Both the position numbers and the translations under genes were made by a program. The notes beneath the pieces were generated by a model. It was not told where the DNA came from and did not search any database. It saw only the letters and a list, made by a program, of their open reading frames with translations. Positions 19,547 to 27,338 of a stretch of 27,338 nucleotides of DNA are shown here, one piece after another. Source of the DNA: CBETVX01 sp965539935. Lineage in GTDB: Bacteria > Bacillota > Clostridia > Peptostreptococcales > Caminicellaceae. The stretch covers positions 1 through 27,338 of the forward strand of contig CBETVX010000039.1 of assembly GCA_965539935.1 (NCBI GenBank). Direction: 5' to 3'. How positions within the stretch are numbered: the first letter of the stretch is position 1; each line of letters opens with the position of its first letter.

Positions 19547-19771
19547 CTATAAAAGCTCATCTAATCTTTCTTTATCAAAACCTACTATAATCTCATCGTC
19601 TACAAAAATAGCAGGAACACCCATTATTCTTTTTTGTATTAATTCTTTCCTAGCACTAGGGTCAGAGTTAATATTTCTTTCCTCAAAATCTACTCCTTTT
19701 TGCAAAAGATACTCCTTCGCTGTATGACAATGAGGTCAAGTATTACTTGTAAAGATAACTACTTTTTTCAT
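19547..19771 (-). CDS. glutaredoxin-like selenoprotein (in-frame TGA as Sec)
   Basis: A 74-residue glutaredoxin/NrdH-like thiol-redox protein if TGA is read as selenocysteine. Translation gives MKKVVIFTSNT, then TGA (codon 12, plus-strand 19736-19738), then PHCHTAKEYLLQKGVDFEER, followed by NINSDPSARKEL, IMGVPAIFVDDEIIVGF and DKERLDELL. The TGA sits exactly at the first Cys of the C-P-x-C motif, giving U-P-H-C. All else is intact: the cis-Pro (GVPAIFVD), the length, an AGGAGGTGG ribosome site and a terminator. A stem-loop can be drawn just after the TGA (atac/gtat closing a 9-nt loop 15-23 nt downstream), compatible with a bacterial SECIS but not proven. The alternative is a nonsense mutation. 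Confidence 0.8.
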
Positions 19772-19902
19772 TGATTCCACCTCCTAAGGTTATTATTACC
19801 CAAAACCATATGATTAAAAACTATAATAAATAGACAAGCTACCCATTGTAAATCTATCTTGATACTTTAACTGCCTACTTTACACTATAAAGCTAATATC
19901 AC

Positions 19903-21492
19903 CTATAGGGCAATATCAACTACAAAAACACCTAGGATTTCATCTTCATATTGGATAAAAGTAGACACAGTTACACAATAATTATTGGTGGCTATTGAAA
20001 TATAAGGCTTTGAAATATAGTCATTACCCTTAATACTTTCCTTATAAAAAGGTCTATAGGAAACATCTACAGAATCAGAGCCTATATTCTTAGAAAATCT
20101 AATAGCTAATCCTTTAGAATCTACTAATGAAACTAATTCAAATTTGTCATTTTTTTCTTGAAGTTCAGAAAGTTTCTTCTCATCAATATCATCCAGTGAA
20201 GAAAAATTATTTTCTCTAATAAATTCTTTTGTTATTTTAAGAGAATCCTCAATATTTTTCTTAGTAGCCTCATCGATTTTAAGATTAGATTTATATTCTT
20301 CAACGGTATCATTAAGCTTCTCAGAAAGTTTATGTAAATTCTCAAGGGACGATGCCATAAACTGAAGGTTAGACACCTGTTCTTCAGATATAGAAGCTGT
20401 CTCTTCTATATTTGCAGTAACATTTTCACTGGCCTTTGATATATCATCAATTAGTTCAAATAATTTATTTGCATTGTATAGCTGGTTAGAACAAAGCTTC
20501 TTGATACTTTCAACAGCTGTGATAGTACTGGATACAGAAGTTTTAACACTTTCCATTTCAGTTTTTGATTTATTAATAAACTCAATATTTTCATTAAATC
20601 GTATGGCTTCCTCAGATATGTCTTTAGATAAAGTATCTATTTTATCCACTACCTCTTTAACTATTGAATTAATATTGCCTAGGGCATCATTAGATTGATC
20701 AGCAAGTTTTCTAACTTCATCGGCTACCACAACGAAGCCTCGGCCTGCTTCTCCGGCCCTAGCCGCTTCTATAGAAGCATTAAGGGCTAATAGGTTTGTC
20801 TGGTCACTAATTTCCTTAATTATATTGATTATATTGTTTATATTATATATTTGAGATTGTAATGATTTGATTTCATTAACGATCTCAAGGTTAAAGTTAG
20901 AGTTATCTTCCATCTTCTTAACTAAATTATTATAGTTTTCAAAATTTCTTGCGATGGAACTACTCATACTTTCAGTTATAGAATTGGTATTGCTAGCATA
21001 CTTGTCTATTTCATTGCTATCATTTACTAAAATTTCAGTGGCAGATCTAGTATCATAGGTTTCTTTAGCTTGTCTATCAACTATGGATGCCATATCATTA
21101 ATTGTTGATGCAACATCTTGAAAGGATAGAGAGATTTCGTTACCTGCCTTATTAATATTTTCAATAAGTAAATATAGCTTTTCAGATGTTATTAACATAT
21201 TACCAAGTATAGTTCTCATCTGGGAATTCAAATCATTAATTGAATCAATTAATTTTAAAAAATCCTTAGATATAGATTTATTCATCCTAACTGATACATT
21301 TCCCTTTTTTATATCAATTATGTAATCATTAACAAACTTAATTTGTTTTTTCATCAATACTATTATTAGTACTGATGAGATTATGGGAAGTATTAGAGTG
21401 TATGGGAAAAATTCATGAAACATTCCTGATATGATACTAGATAAAAAAATTAGTCCTACAGAAATAGTTTTTATATACTTTGAAAATATCAT
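19903..21492 (-). CDS. methyl-accepting chemotaxis protein with C-terminal Cache-like domain
   Basis: A 529-residue chemoreceptor. Two hydrophobic segments (residues about 9-27 and 30-47) lie at the N-terminus with only a few residues between them, so there is no real extracellular sensor. A coiled-coil signalling domain follows, with the conserved hairpin tip around EISDQTNLLALNASIEAARA and GRGFVVVADEVRKLADQS (residues about 227-267). After the coiled coil comes a domain at about 450-529 containing FELVSLVDSKG, YRPFYKESIKGN, YISKPYISIAT, and CVTVSTFI with GVFVVDI. This is the pattern of a PDC/Cache half-domain, here placed in the cytoplasm at the C-terminus. It likely senses an internal ligand and signals to CheA. 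GGAGG precedes the ATG. Confidence 0.9.
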   Translation of the reverse strand: MIFSKYIKTISVGLIFLSSIISGMFHEFFPYTLILPIISSVLIIVLMKKQIKFVNDYIIDIKKGNVSVRMNKSISKDFLKLIDSINDLNSQMRTILGNMLITSEKLYLLIENINKAGNEISLSFQDVASTINDMASIVDRQAKETYDTRSATEILVNDSNEIDKYASNTNSITESMSSSIARNFENYNNLVKKMEDNSNFNLEIVNEIKSLQSQIYNINNIINIIKEISDQTNLLALNASIEAARAGEAGRGFVVVADEVRKLADQSNDALGNINSIVKEVVDKIDTLSKDISEEAIRFNENIEFINKSKTEMESVKTSVSSTITAVESIKKLCSNQLYNANKLFELIDDISKASENVTANIEETASISEEQVSNLQFMASSLENLHKLSEKLNDTVEEYKSNLKIDEATKKNIEDSLKITKEFIRENNFSSLDDIDEKKLSELQEKNDKFELVSLVDSKGLAIRFSKNIGSDSVDVSYRPFYKESIKGNDYISKPYISIATNNYCVTVSTFIQYEDEILGVFVVDIAL

Positions 21493-21616
21493 TGATAATT
21501 CCTCCTGAATTATAAATTTTAGGATATATAGGCATTAATCATAATATATATTTATTACATGGCCTTTGTCTTAATATGCCTATAGGTATTATTAGAATAA
21601 AATGGAGGTAGTTCAA

Positions 21617-22612
21617 TTGGAAATAGATGTACAGGGTATATTAGAAAAATTCAACATAAAAAGCAAAAAAATTATCCCCATAAATTCTAAATATATAGTT
21701 GGAACAAAAAAAAACATCTATATTTTGAAAAAAATAAAAGTTTCTGAAAGGAAGATTCTATTTATCCATTGGTTTAAAAATCATCTACTAAAAAATGGTT
21801 TCAGAAACATTGATAAATATATTATAACTAAAGAAAATAAATATGTAAAACATAATAATTCATTATTTGTATTAACTAAGTGGATAGATGGGAGACTGGG
21901 AAATGCCTATGATTATATAGATGTAATTGAGGCCAGTAAAACTTTAGGATTACTACATAGGGCATCTAAGGGATACAAGCCCCCATCAAAGGCTAAAATT
22001 ATTTCTAATTTGGGAAAATGGCAGGAGATACTTTTAAAAAGATGTGAAGATTTTACATATATGAAATGTTTAGTGGAGATGAAAAAAGTAAAAAGTTATA
22101 GTGACTATCTATTTTTGGAAAATTATAACATGATTTATAATAGGGCAGTAGAATCAATAAAAAGTATTCAAGAAAATAATTATTTTTCCAGAGTAAATAT
22201 TGATGGAAAAGATGGTTATGTGTGTCATGGCAACTATAATCTAAATAATATAGTAGTGGACGAGAAAAAAAAATATCATGTAATAGGTTTTGAAAAATGT
22301 AGATTTGAAATAAGGGCCTTTGACTTGATTAATTTTATTATTACAACAATGAATGAATTGAATTGGGATTTTAATATTGGGGGAAAAATAATAGAAAATT
22401 ATGATCAAGTTAGAACATTAGATAAGGATGAGTATAAAATAATCTTTTCTTTTCTGCAATTTCCCTTTAGCATTTGGGGAAAATTAAATAAATATTATTT
22501 TGAAGATATATCACAGACCAAGGTAAAATATCAAAAAGATATACTAAAAATTTTAGAAAACATAGAAAAAAAGCAGGAGTTTATAAAAGAATATAAGAAA
22601 ACTTTTTTATAA
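21617..22612 (+). CDS. CotS-like spore coat protein, probable pseudokinase
   Basis: A 331-residue protein of the CotS/YutH branch of the aminoglycoside-phosphotransferase-like kinase fold, seen in spore coats of Bacillus and Clostridia. An N-lobe with YILKKIKVSE and FVLTKWIDGR precedes SKTLGLLHRASKGY, the usual CotS phrase. The catalytic loop H-G-D of active relatives reads H-G-N here (VCHGNYNLNN), and the metal-binding D-F-D/E reads G-F-E (VIGFEKC), so phosphotransfer is unlikely. An ATG at 21602 overlaps the ribosome site itself. The in-frame TTG at 21617, 8 nt after GGAGG, is the better start. Its neighbours are sporulation genes. Confidence 0.8.
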   Translation: MEIDVQGILEKFNIKSKKIIPINSKYIVGTKKNIYILKKIKVSERKILFIHWFKNHLLKNGFRNIDKYIITKENKYVKHNNSLFVLTKWIDGRLGNAYDYIDVIEASKTLGLLHRASKGYKPPSKAKIISNLGKWQEILLKRCEDFTYMKCLVEMKKVKSYSDYLFLENYNMIYNRAVESIKSIQENNYFSRVNIDGKDGYVCHGNYNLNNIVVDEKKKYHVIGFEKCRFEIRAFDLINFIITTMNELNWDFNIGGKIIENYDQVRTLDKDEYKIIFSFLQFPFSIWGKLNKYYFEDISQTKVKYQKDILKILENIEKKQEFIKEYKKTFL

Positions 22613-22707
22613 AAAATCCCATCATAAAGATTCCTACTATTTTCCCCTAAAAACTTAAATTTTTTTGGAAAAAATTGATCTTAAAACTAAGAACTGAGAA
22701 TTAACAA

Positions 22708-23520
22708 CTAATAAAGCCTCTTTAGACGCCTTTGTTCAGTATTAATTATCATATCTAGAATATCAAACCTTCTATTTTTATGGTATCCTAAAAAATTAAT
22801 ATCATCAAAACCCCTTCTAGGAGGCATACCTCTGTAAATATGAAGGGCTTCTATGCAGTCGCCTATTATAGTTCTTACAATTTGTTTTGCATGAAATTCA
22901 TCTTTAGTAGTAGATTCTAAAGCATTATTGGGTATATAGGTGGATATTTTTATATTTAAATTATTCATTACAGCTTTAGATAAAGCCACAGGCGGTATTG
23001 CCAGACTTTTGATTTCTATCCTATCTAGAAGTCTTTTAGAGACTCCGTGGGGACCGTGGCTAGGAATACTATAACCTATGGTATTGTAAATGCCTAATTC
23101 TATATTAAATTGTTTTCTATAGGCCAAAAGCTTTTTAGCTATAGAATTTTCTTTAATATCATATAGATAACAATTTGTAAGGGCCATATCCACACCATTA
23201 TAGGTCACATCAAATATTATCTTGTCTATATTGGCAGAGATATTTCCACTCATATCACCATCAACAAATATAAAAGATGAGCCACCATCTAAATAGGCAA
23301 AAAAAGCGCCTATTGCCCTAGGAACATCTAAACCCAAGGGTTTATTAAAGTAAATAATTTCAATACGCTCATCTTCTATTTCCCCTATTACTTCCAAACT
23401 ATTATCGGTACAACCATTTAATATAACTAATATTTTATCGGTTTTTGTTTTTGCTATCATACGAAGGGTATTTCCAATACTTTTTTCCTCGTTACTGGCT
23501 GGTACAATTGTATAAATCAT
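22708..23520 (-). CDS. family 2 glycosyltransferase
   Basis: A 270-residue cytosolic GT-A fold enzyme. The N-terminal YTIVPASNEEKSIGNTL and ILVILNGCTDNS are typical of family 2 nucleotide-sugar binding. FIFVDGDMSG holds the D-x-D metal site near residue 87. A variable acceptor half follows, including SIPSHGPHGVSKRLLDRI. No membrane segment is seen. The sugar donor and acceptor are unknown. Its position between a CotS-like gene and yabG, on the opposite strand, makes a role in a spore surface glycan possible but unproven. GGGGGTG lies before the ATG. Confidence 0.8.
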   Translation of the reverse strand: MIYTIVPASNEEKSIGNTLRMIAKTKTDKILVILNGCTDNSLEVIGEIEDERIEIIYFNKPLGLDVPRAIGAFFAYLDGGSSFIFVDGDMSGNISANIDKIIFDVTYNGVDMALTNCYLYDIKENSIAKKLLAYRKQFNIELGIYNTIGYSIPSHGPHGVSKRLLDRIEIKSLAIPPVALSKAVMNNLNIKISTYIPNNALESTTKDEFHAKQIVRTIIGDCIEALHIYRGMPPRRGFDDINFLGYHKNRRFDILDMIINTEQRRLKRLY

Positions 23521-23578
23521 AGTTTTTCACCCCCATATATTATTTATTTTACAAGTCATATATTTAATAGTGAGTATG

Positions 23579-23607
23579 CACTTAAAGTATTGAAAAATCA
23601 TAGTATA
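23579..23607 (+). promoter_or_regulatory. sigma-K-like promoter of yabG
   Basis: CAC (23579-23581), 17 nt, then CATAGTATA (23599-23607) fits the sigma-K consensus (mACm, 16-17 nt, CATAnnnTA). It lies 35 nt before yabG, a gene known to be under sigma-K in B. subtilis. Confidence 0.6.
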
Positions 23608-23642
23608 TAATAGGTCGGTATATATACTTAAGGAGGATTTAT

Positions 23643-24521
23643 ATGACAAAACTGAAAATTGGAGATATAGTAGCAAGAAAATCATATAATCATGATATTT
23701 TATTCAAAGTAATTGAAATTAATGAAGGATTAAATAGTGAAAAAACAGCTATTCTTAAAGGTGTAGACCTAAGAATATTGGCTGACTCTCCTGAGAAGGA
23801 TTTAGATATAGTATCACAGGATGAAATAAAAAAGTTTAATAAATCCTTTAATAAAAAGGTAGACAGAATAGTTAAAAATATTCTTAAAAATAGAAGAAAA
23901 AATGATATTAGTTCATATACTAGGCACGCCCCAGAACACCTTAGAAATAGCAGCTATTTTGGTAGAGCTGGTAAGGTTCTTCATATAGATGGAGATGGAG
24001 AGTATTTAGAAATATGTCTAAATATATACAAGCAATTAGAAGTAGAAGCTGTTGGAAAGATAATACCTGAAAAAGAACAGCCTAAAGTTATAGAGGGTCT
24101 TTTAAGGGAATATAACCCCGATATATTAGTTCTAACGGGGCATGATAGTTTGCTAAAGGATTTTAGAAGTTTTAATAATATAGAAAACTATAGAAACTCA
24201 GCTTATTTTGTTGAAGCTGTAAAGGTGGCTAGACAGTATGAGCCTAGCATGGATGAACTAGTGGTTTTTGCTGGAGCATGTCAATCTTTATTTGAAGCAA
24301 TAATAGATGCAGGAGCTAACTTTGCCAGTTCACCCCATAGGACACTAATTCACTGTTTAGACCCTGTATTTATTAGTGAAAAAATCGCTTATACAAGTGT
24401 TGATAGATATATATCCATAGAGGAAATATTAGAGAATACTATTACAGGAGTAAAGGGTGTCGGTGGATTTCAAACTAGAGGGAAATATAGAAAGGGATTA
24501 CCTAAATCACCCTATCAGTAA
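23643..24521 (+). CDS. yabG: sporulation-specific protease YabG
   Basis: A 292-residue cysteine-type protease of the YabG family that trims coat and spore-germination proteins during late sporulation. Family phrases run through its length: KIGDIVARKSYNHDILFKV, APEHLRNSSYFGRAGKVLHI, GDGEYLEICLNIYKQL, YNPDILVLTGHDSLL, VFAGACQSLFEAIIDAGANF and SSPHRTLIHCLDPVFI. Candidate catalytic residues are the His in LTGHDS (about 167) and the Cys in AGACQS (about 213). Length is normal, and AAGGAGG precedes the ATG. A sigma-K-like promoter lies upstream, as expected for late mother-cell expression. The SpoIID-amidase gene follows after 50 nt and may be co-transcribed. Confidence 0.95.
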   Translation: MTKLKIGDIVARKSYNHDILFKVIEINEGLNSEKTAILKGVDLRILADSPEKDLDIVSQDEIKKFNKSFNKKVDRIVKNILKNRRKNDISSYTRHAPEHLRNSSYFGRAGKVLHIDGDGEYLEICLNIYKQLEVEAVGKIIPEKEQPKVIEGLLREYNPDILVLTGHDSLLKDFRSFNNIENYRNSAYFVEAVKVARQYEPSMDELVVFAGACQSLFEAIIDAGANFASSPHRTLIHCLDPVFISEKIAYTSVDRYISIEEILENTITGVKGVGGFQTRGKYRKGLPKSPYQ

Positions 24522-24571
24522 GCATTAAATAAAATAGTAACACTAGATAACGATTAAAGGAGGCATGTGTC

Positions 24572-26011
24572 TTGAATGATGACAAGGAGGATGTAGTAAT
24601 AAAAGTCTATGACAGTAAAAATAAAAAGTTAATTAATATGAATATAGATGAGCTTATACCCCTTATGGTAGCAGCTCAAATTGATATAGATTTCAACTTA
24701 GAAGTTATAAAAGTACAATGTATAATAGCAAGAACTATTCTTATAAGAAAATCTAAAACCTTTGGAGGGAAGGGTTGTTCCCTTCATCCAGAAGCAGACT
24801 TTTGCTTAGATGGACATTGTGGTAAAATAATGGGACTTGAGGACTTAAAAAGCAAATGGAAGGATAAATTCCAAGAAAATTTTGAAAAGATTAAAAGGGC
24901 CGAAAGGGAAACAAAGAAGCTCATTATAACCTTTAATAATAAAGTAATAGATCCTGAGTATCATTCAACCTGTGGAGGAGCCACAGAGAACTCTGAAAAT
25001 GTTAAAAATCATAAGGTAGTATATTTAAGAAAAGTTCTATGTGATAGATGTGAAGAATCACCCTATTGGCAAAATGAAAAAGATATAACCATGAAAGAAA
25101 TAGAAGAAAAATTAGGAATAAATTTCAATAAGCTTTCAGCCATGAAAGGACCTCGGATAGAGGGAGTAATAGAAGAAATAGAAAGGGACGAAGAAGGAAG
25201 GATTTGTAAAATAAAGATAGGAGATAAAATATTTAAGGGAACTGAAATTATGGAAAATCTAGGACTTAATTCAACTAGATTTGGTTGGAGTCCAGTAATC
25301 ATGAGATTTCAGACCATTGGCAAAGGCCATGGGTTAGGATTATGCCAATATGGAGCAAATAAAATGGCAAAGGAAGGAAAGTCATTAGAAGAAATAATTA
25401 GATATTATTATACAGGAGTAGATATAAAAAAATATGAAAAACCCACTAAAGATAAGCCCTTAAACAATAGAATTCTAGTAATAGATCCAGGTCATGGGGG
25501 AGAAAAAAATCCAGGAATAATTGGAGCTAAGGGGCTTATGGAAAAGGATGTTAATCTACAGATAGCAGAGGTTCTTAAAGAAATACTACAAAATTCGGGA
25601 GCAAAAGTAAAAGTTACCAGAGAAGAGGACATATATGTACCCCTAAGTAAACGGGCTAGGATTGCAAATGAAAATAGACCTGATTTTTTTATCAGTATTC
25701 ATATGAATTCCTTTACTAATCCAAATATATCCGGGACAGAAGTTTATCACTATAGGGGAGATAAGCAAGGAGAAATATTAGCTAGTTTTATTATTCGGAA
25801 AATGACCCAGGAGCTAAAAACAATAAATAAAGGAGTTAAAACTGCTGATTTTTATTTGTTAAAATCCGTAACTACAAGCGCTGTACATTTGGAGGTGGCA
25901 TATCTTTCAAATCCACAGGAAGAAAAAAAATTAACGGATAAAAAATATATTGAAAAAATAGCAAAATCAATAGCAGATGGAATAAAAGAATACTATGCCT
26001 ATCACCTTTAA
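24572..26011 (+). CDS. SpoIID-like/N-acetylmuramoyl-L-alanine amidase fusion
   Basis: A 479-residue two-domain cell-wall protein. Residues about 1-290 are SpoIID/LytB-like: VQCIIARTI, FCLDGHCGK, the zinc-site phrase YHSTCGGATENS, and RFQTIGKGHGLGLCQYGANK with IIRYYYTG. Residues about 300-479 are an Amidase_3 domain of CwlC/CwlD type, with zinc ligands in DPGHGG, MEKDVNL and SIHMNS, and the catalytic Glu in HLEVAYLSN. In SpoIID transglycosylases the catalytic Glu lies in a V-V-A-x-E-M motif; here it reads MVAAQID, so Gln replaces it. No signal peptide or membrane anchor is seen, like mother-cell lysis amidases (CwlC). Start is TTG, 8 nt after AAAGGAGG. Confidence 0.88.
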   Translation: MNDDKEDVVIKVYDSKNKKLINMNIDELIPLMVAAQIDIDFNLEVIKVQCIIARTILIRKSKTFGGKGCSLHPEADFCLDGHCGKIMGLEDLKSKWKDKFQENFEKIKRAERETKKLIITFNNKVIDPEYHSTCGGATENSENVKNHKVVYLRKVLCDRCEESPYWQNEKDITMKEIEEKLGINFNKLSAMKGPRIEGVIEEIERDEEGRICKIKIGDKIFKGTEIMENLGLNSTRFGWSPVIMRFQTIGKGHGLGLCQYGANKMAKEGKSLEEIIRYYYTGVDIKKYEKPTKDKPLNNRILVIDPGHGGEKNPGIIGAKGLMEKDVNLQIAEVLKEILQNSGAKVKVTREEDIYVPLSKRARIANENRPDFFISIHMNSFTNPNISGTEVYHYRGDKQGEILASFIIRKMTQELKTINKGVKTADFYLLKSVTTSAVHLEVAYLSNPQEEKKLTDKKYIEKIAKSIADGIKEYYAYHL

Positions 26012-26015
26012 AACT

Positions 26016-26047
26016 TACCTACGCTTATTATAAAAAAAGCGTAGGTA
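26016..26047 (+). terminator. terminator after the SpoIID-amidase gene
   Basis: An 11-bp perfect stem, tacctacgctt (26016-26026) with aagcgtaggta (26037-26047), is followed by ttttactttac. Confidence 0.8.
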
Positions 26048-26259
26048 TTTTACTTTACCAAAAAACTTGATATATATTACCAAGGATGAGATATTTTTTG
26101 TAAATTAATTGGGAAAAAGTATCAAATTCCACTTTATAATTAATATTAATTTAGATACCATGGGAAGAAGTAAAAAGATTCCAATTGGTATAATATTTGC
26201 AATATTATTACTAATGTCAAAAATTTTCATAAATAAACTATAAAGAAAAGGGTGGTAGA

Positions 26260-27338
26260 ATGGGAAAAGAAAAAAATATGAATAAGATACTTTTGCTTCT
26301 AATGATAATCCCTGTTATAAGCATTATTGAGACAGTTGTTGTTTTACCTAAGGTTATAGAATATAGTTTGTTAGGTTTAAATTTAATAGCTATCATAATT
26401 ATTTTTAGAAGTGCTTTAAGTACTTCATTATCCAAAAAAGAAAATGATAAGTCAAAGAAGCAAAATAGTATTGAGAAAATCACTTATTCTCAACTCTTTA
26501 AAATAACAGAAACTATTGGATTTGATATACAACAATTATTATGGATGTCACAGGATAATATAGATGCCTTTGAAAAAATAGTACAAACTTCTACTCAAGT
26601 TCAAGAATATAGTCAACAAAATGCAGCAAGTATTGAAGAAATAACCTCAAGTATTAATGAATTTGTTACCTTCGCTGAAAGGCTTAATGGGAAGAATGAA
26701 AAAATACTTGATGAATCTGAAAACTCCATGAATTTACTTAAAGATAATTATTCAACCATTTGTAAAATAGAAAATTATTTAAATGAATTCTCTAAAAAGA
26801 TAAAAAAAGCTACAGATTATAATACCGACCTTGATAAATCATCTCAAAATATAAATAGAATTGTTGACTATATCAAGGATATATCAAATCAAACAAATCT
26901 ATTAGCGTTAAATGCTTCTATTGAGGCAGCAAGGGCAGGTGAAAAGGGAAAGGGTTTTGCAGTTGTTGCCAATGAAATCCGTAAATTATCCGACGAAACA
27001 GAAAATGCCATATATGAAATTCAAAACATTACTAGAGAAATAGTTAAAGGCATAAAAAATTCAAATAATGCTATGAATGAATGTGGTGATAAAATATCTA
27101 AAATCAACGATATAGCTGTACAATCTAGTCATGTCATAAAAAAAACAGAAGAAATAGTAGGTGAAATAAAAAATCAAATATTAGATTTAAATAATATGTC
27201 TAAAAATCAAAAAATATTAGCTAAAGAAATTGAAAGTACTATGGAAGTTATAGCCTATGCAGTAGAAGATACCCATAGTATAGCTTGTAGTTCCATAGAA
27301 ATGATTAGTAATCAAAAACATAAAAACTATGAAATAAA
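26260..27338 (+). CDS. methyl-accepting chemotaxis protein, cut by the window end
   Basis: The frame is open from ATG at 26260 (AAGGGTGG upstream) to the end of the window, at least 359 codons, so the C-terminus is missing. The N-terminus has two hydrophobic segments (ILLLLMIIPVISIIETVVVL and LLGLNLIAIIIIF) with a very short loop, hence no extracellular sensor. A coiled-coil region follows with the signalling tip DISNQTNLLALNASIEAARA and KGKGFAVVANEIRKLSDET. It is the same broad type as the receptor at 19903-21492, but the sequences differ and it lies on the opposite strand. The missing end may carry a sensor domain. Confidence 0.88.
   Translation, partial: MGKEKNMNKILLLLMIIPVISIIETVVVLPKVIEYSLLGLNLIAIIIIFRSALSTSLSKKENDKSKKQNSIEKITYSQLFKITETIGFDIQQLLWMSQDNIDAFEKIVQTSTQVQEYSQQNAASIEEITSSINEFVTFAERLNGKNEKILDESENSMNLLKDNYSTICKIENYLNEFSKKIKKATDYNTDLDKSSQNINRIVDYIKDISNQTNLLALNASIEAARAGEKGKGFAVVANEIRKLSDETENAIYEIQNITREIVKGIKNSNNAMNECGDKISKINDIAVQSSHVIKKTEEIVGEIKNQILDLNNMSKNQKILAKEIESTMEVIAYAVEDTHSIACSSIEMISNQKHKNYEI

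Noticed and set aside
26160..26243. 27-codon plus-strand frame (MGRSKKIPIGIIFAILLL...) just before the last chemoreceptor gene
   Set aside because: It encodes a plausible small membrane peptide, but there is no ribosome binding site before the ATG and no conserved element around it.

Overview
The window looks like chromosome from a low-GC, anaerobic, spore-forming member of the Firmicutes (class Clostridia in the broad sense). Base composition is strongly AT-rich and Shine-Dalgarno sequences are strong AGGAGG types. There is a Spo0E-like phosphatase and a block of sporulation genes (CotS-like, YabG, a SpoIID-amidase fusion). One short gene has an in-frame TGA exactly at the catalytic cysteine of a glutaredoxin, which points to a selenocysteine user. 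I cannot name the genus from sequence alone.

Left part (1-8900). A RAYT (REP-associated tyrosine transposase) element with hairpin ends lies at 4-866. It is followed by a complete ribose operon, rbsR-K-D-A-C-B (976-6712), with LacI-type operators before rbsR and before rbsK and a terminator after rbsB. A shrunken, transposase-less copy of the RAYT element sits at 6773-7018. Next comes glutaminyl-tRNA synthetase.

Middle part (8900-16800). A Spo0E-like regulator is on the minus strand. Then come a COG2509-type FAD dehydrogenase, a MapB/YflG-type methionine aminopeptidase and a TIM-barrel isomerase-like protein. On the minus strand a riboflavin transporter (ribU) sits behind an FMN riboswitch. 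An iron-uptake block follows: two DtxR-type boxes, feoA, a naturally split feoB (G-protein gene and permease gene joined by a GTGA overlap), and a convergent DtxR/MntR-family regulator in which one conserved metal-ligand histidine is Asn. A 35-codon membrane peptide gene follows.

Unusual region (17.1-19.5 kb). On the minus strand there are eight tiny genes (25-79 codons), most of them below usual annotation cut-offs, plus one decayed copy. They encode related acidic peptides with very hydrophobic cores. Three share a core of the type ILFLILLLLVLG. The others carry one to three copies of a unit like D-D-x-L-P-W-L-L-x-L-L-C-x-C-D. Most have the same GGAGGTG ribosome binding site exactly 7 nt before ATG. 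Several share an upstream promoter-like block (TTCACA, 14-15 nt, GAATAnTATgATATTG) that resembles a late-sporulation (sigma-K-like) promoter. Immediately upstream lies the selenocysteine-type glutaredoxin gene, again on the minus strand.

Right part (19.9-27.3 kb). A chemoreceptor with a C-terminal Cache-like domain comes first. It is followed by a CotS-like protein that has lost kinase residues, a family 2 glycosyltransferase, and yabG with a good sigma-K-like promoter. A SpoIID-like/amidase fusion has Gln at the usual catalytic Glu. A second chemoreceptor runs off the window end. The peptides, CotS, YabG and the hydrolase together suggest a late mother-cell/spore-envelope locus. A thiol role linking the Cys-x-Cys peptides to the Sec glutaredoxin is only an inference.
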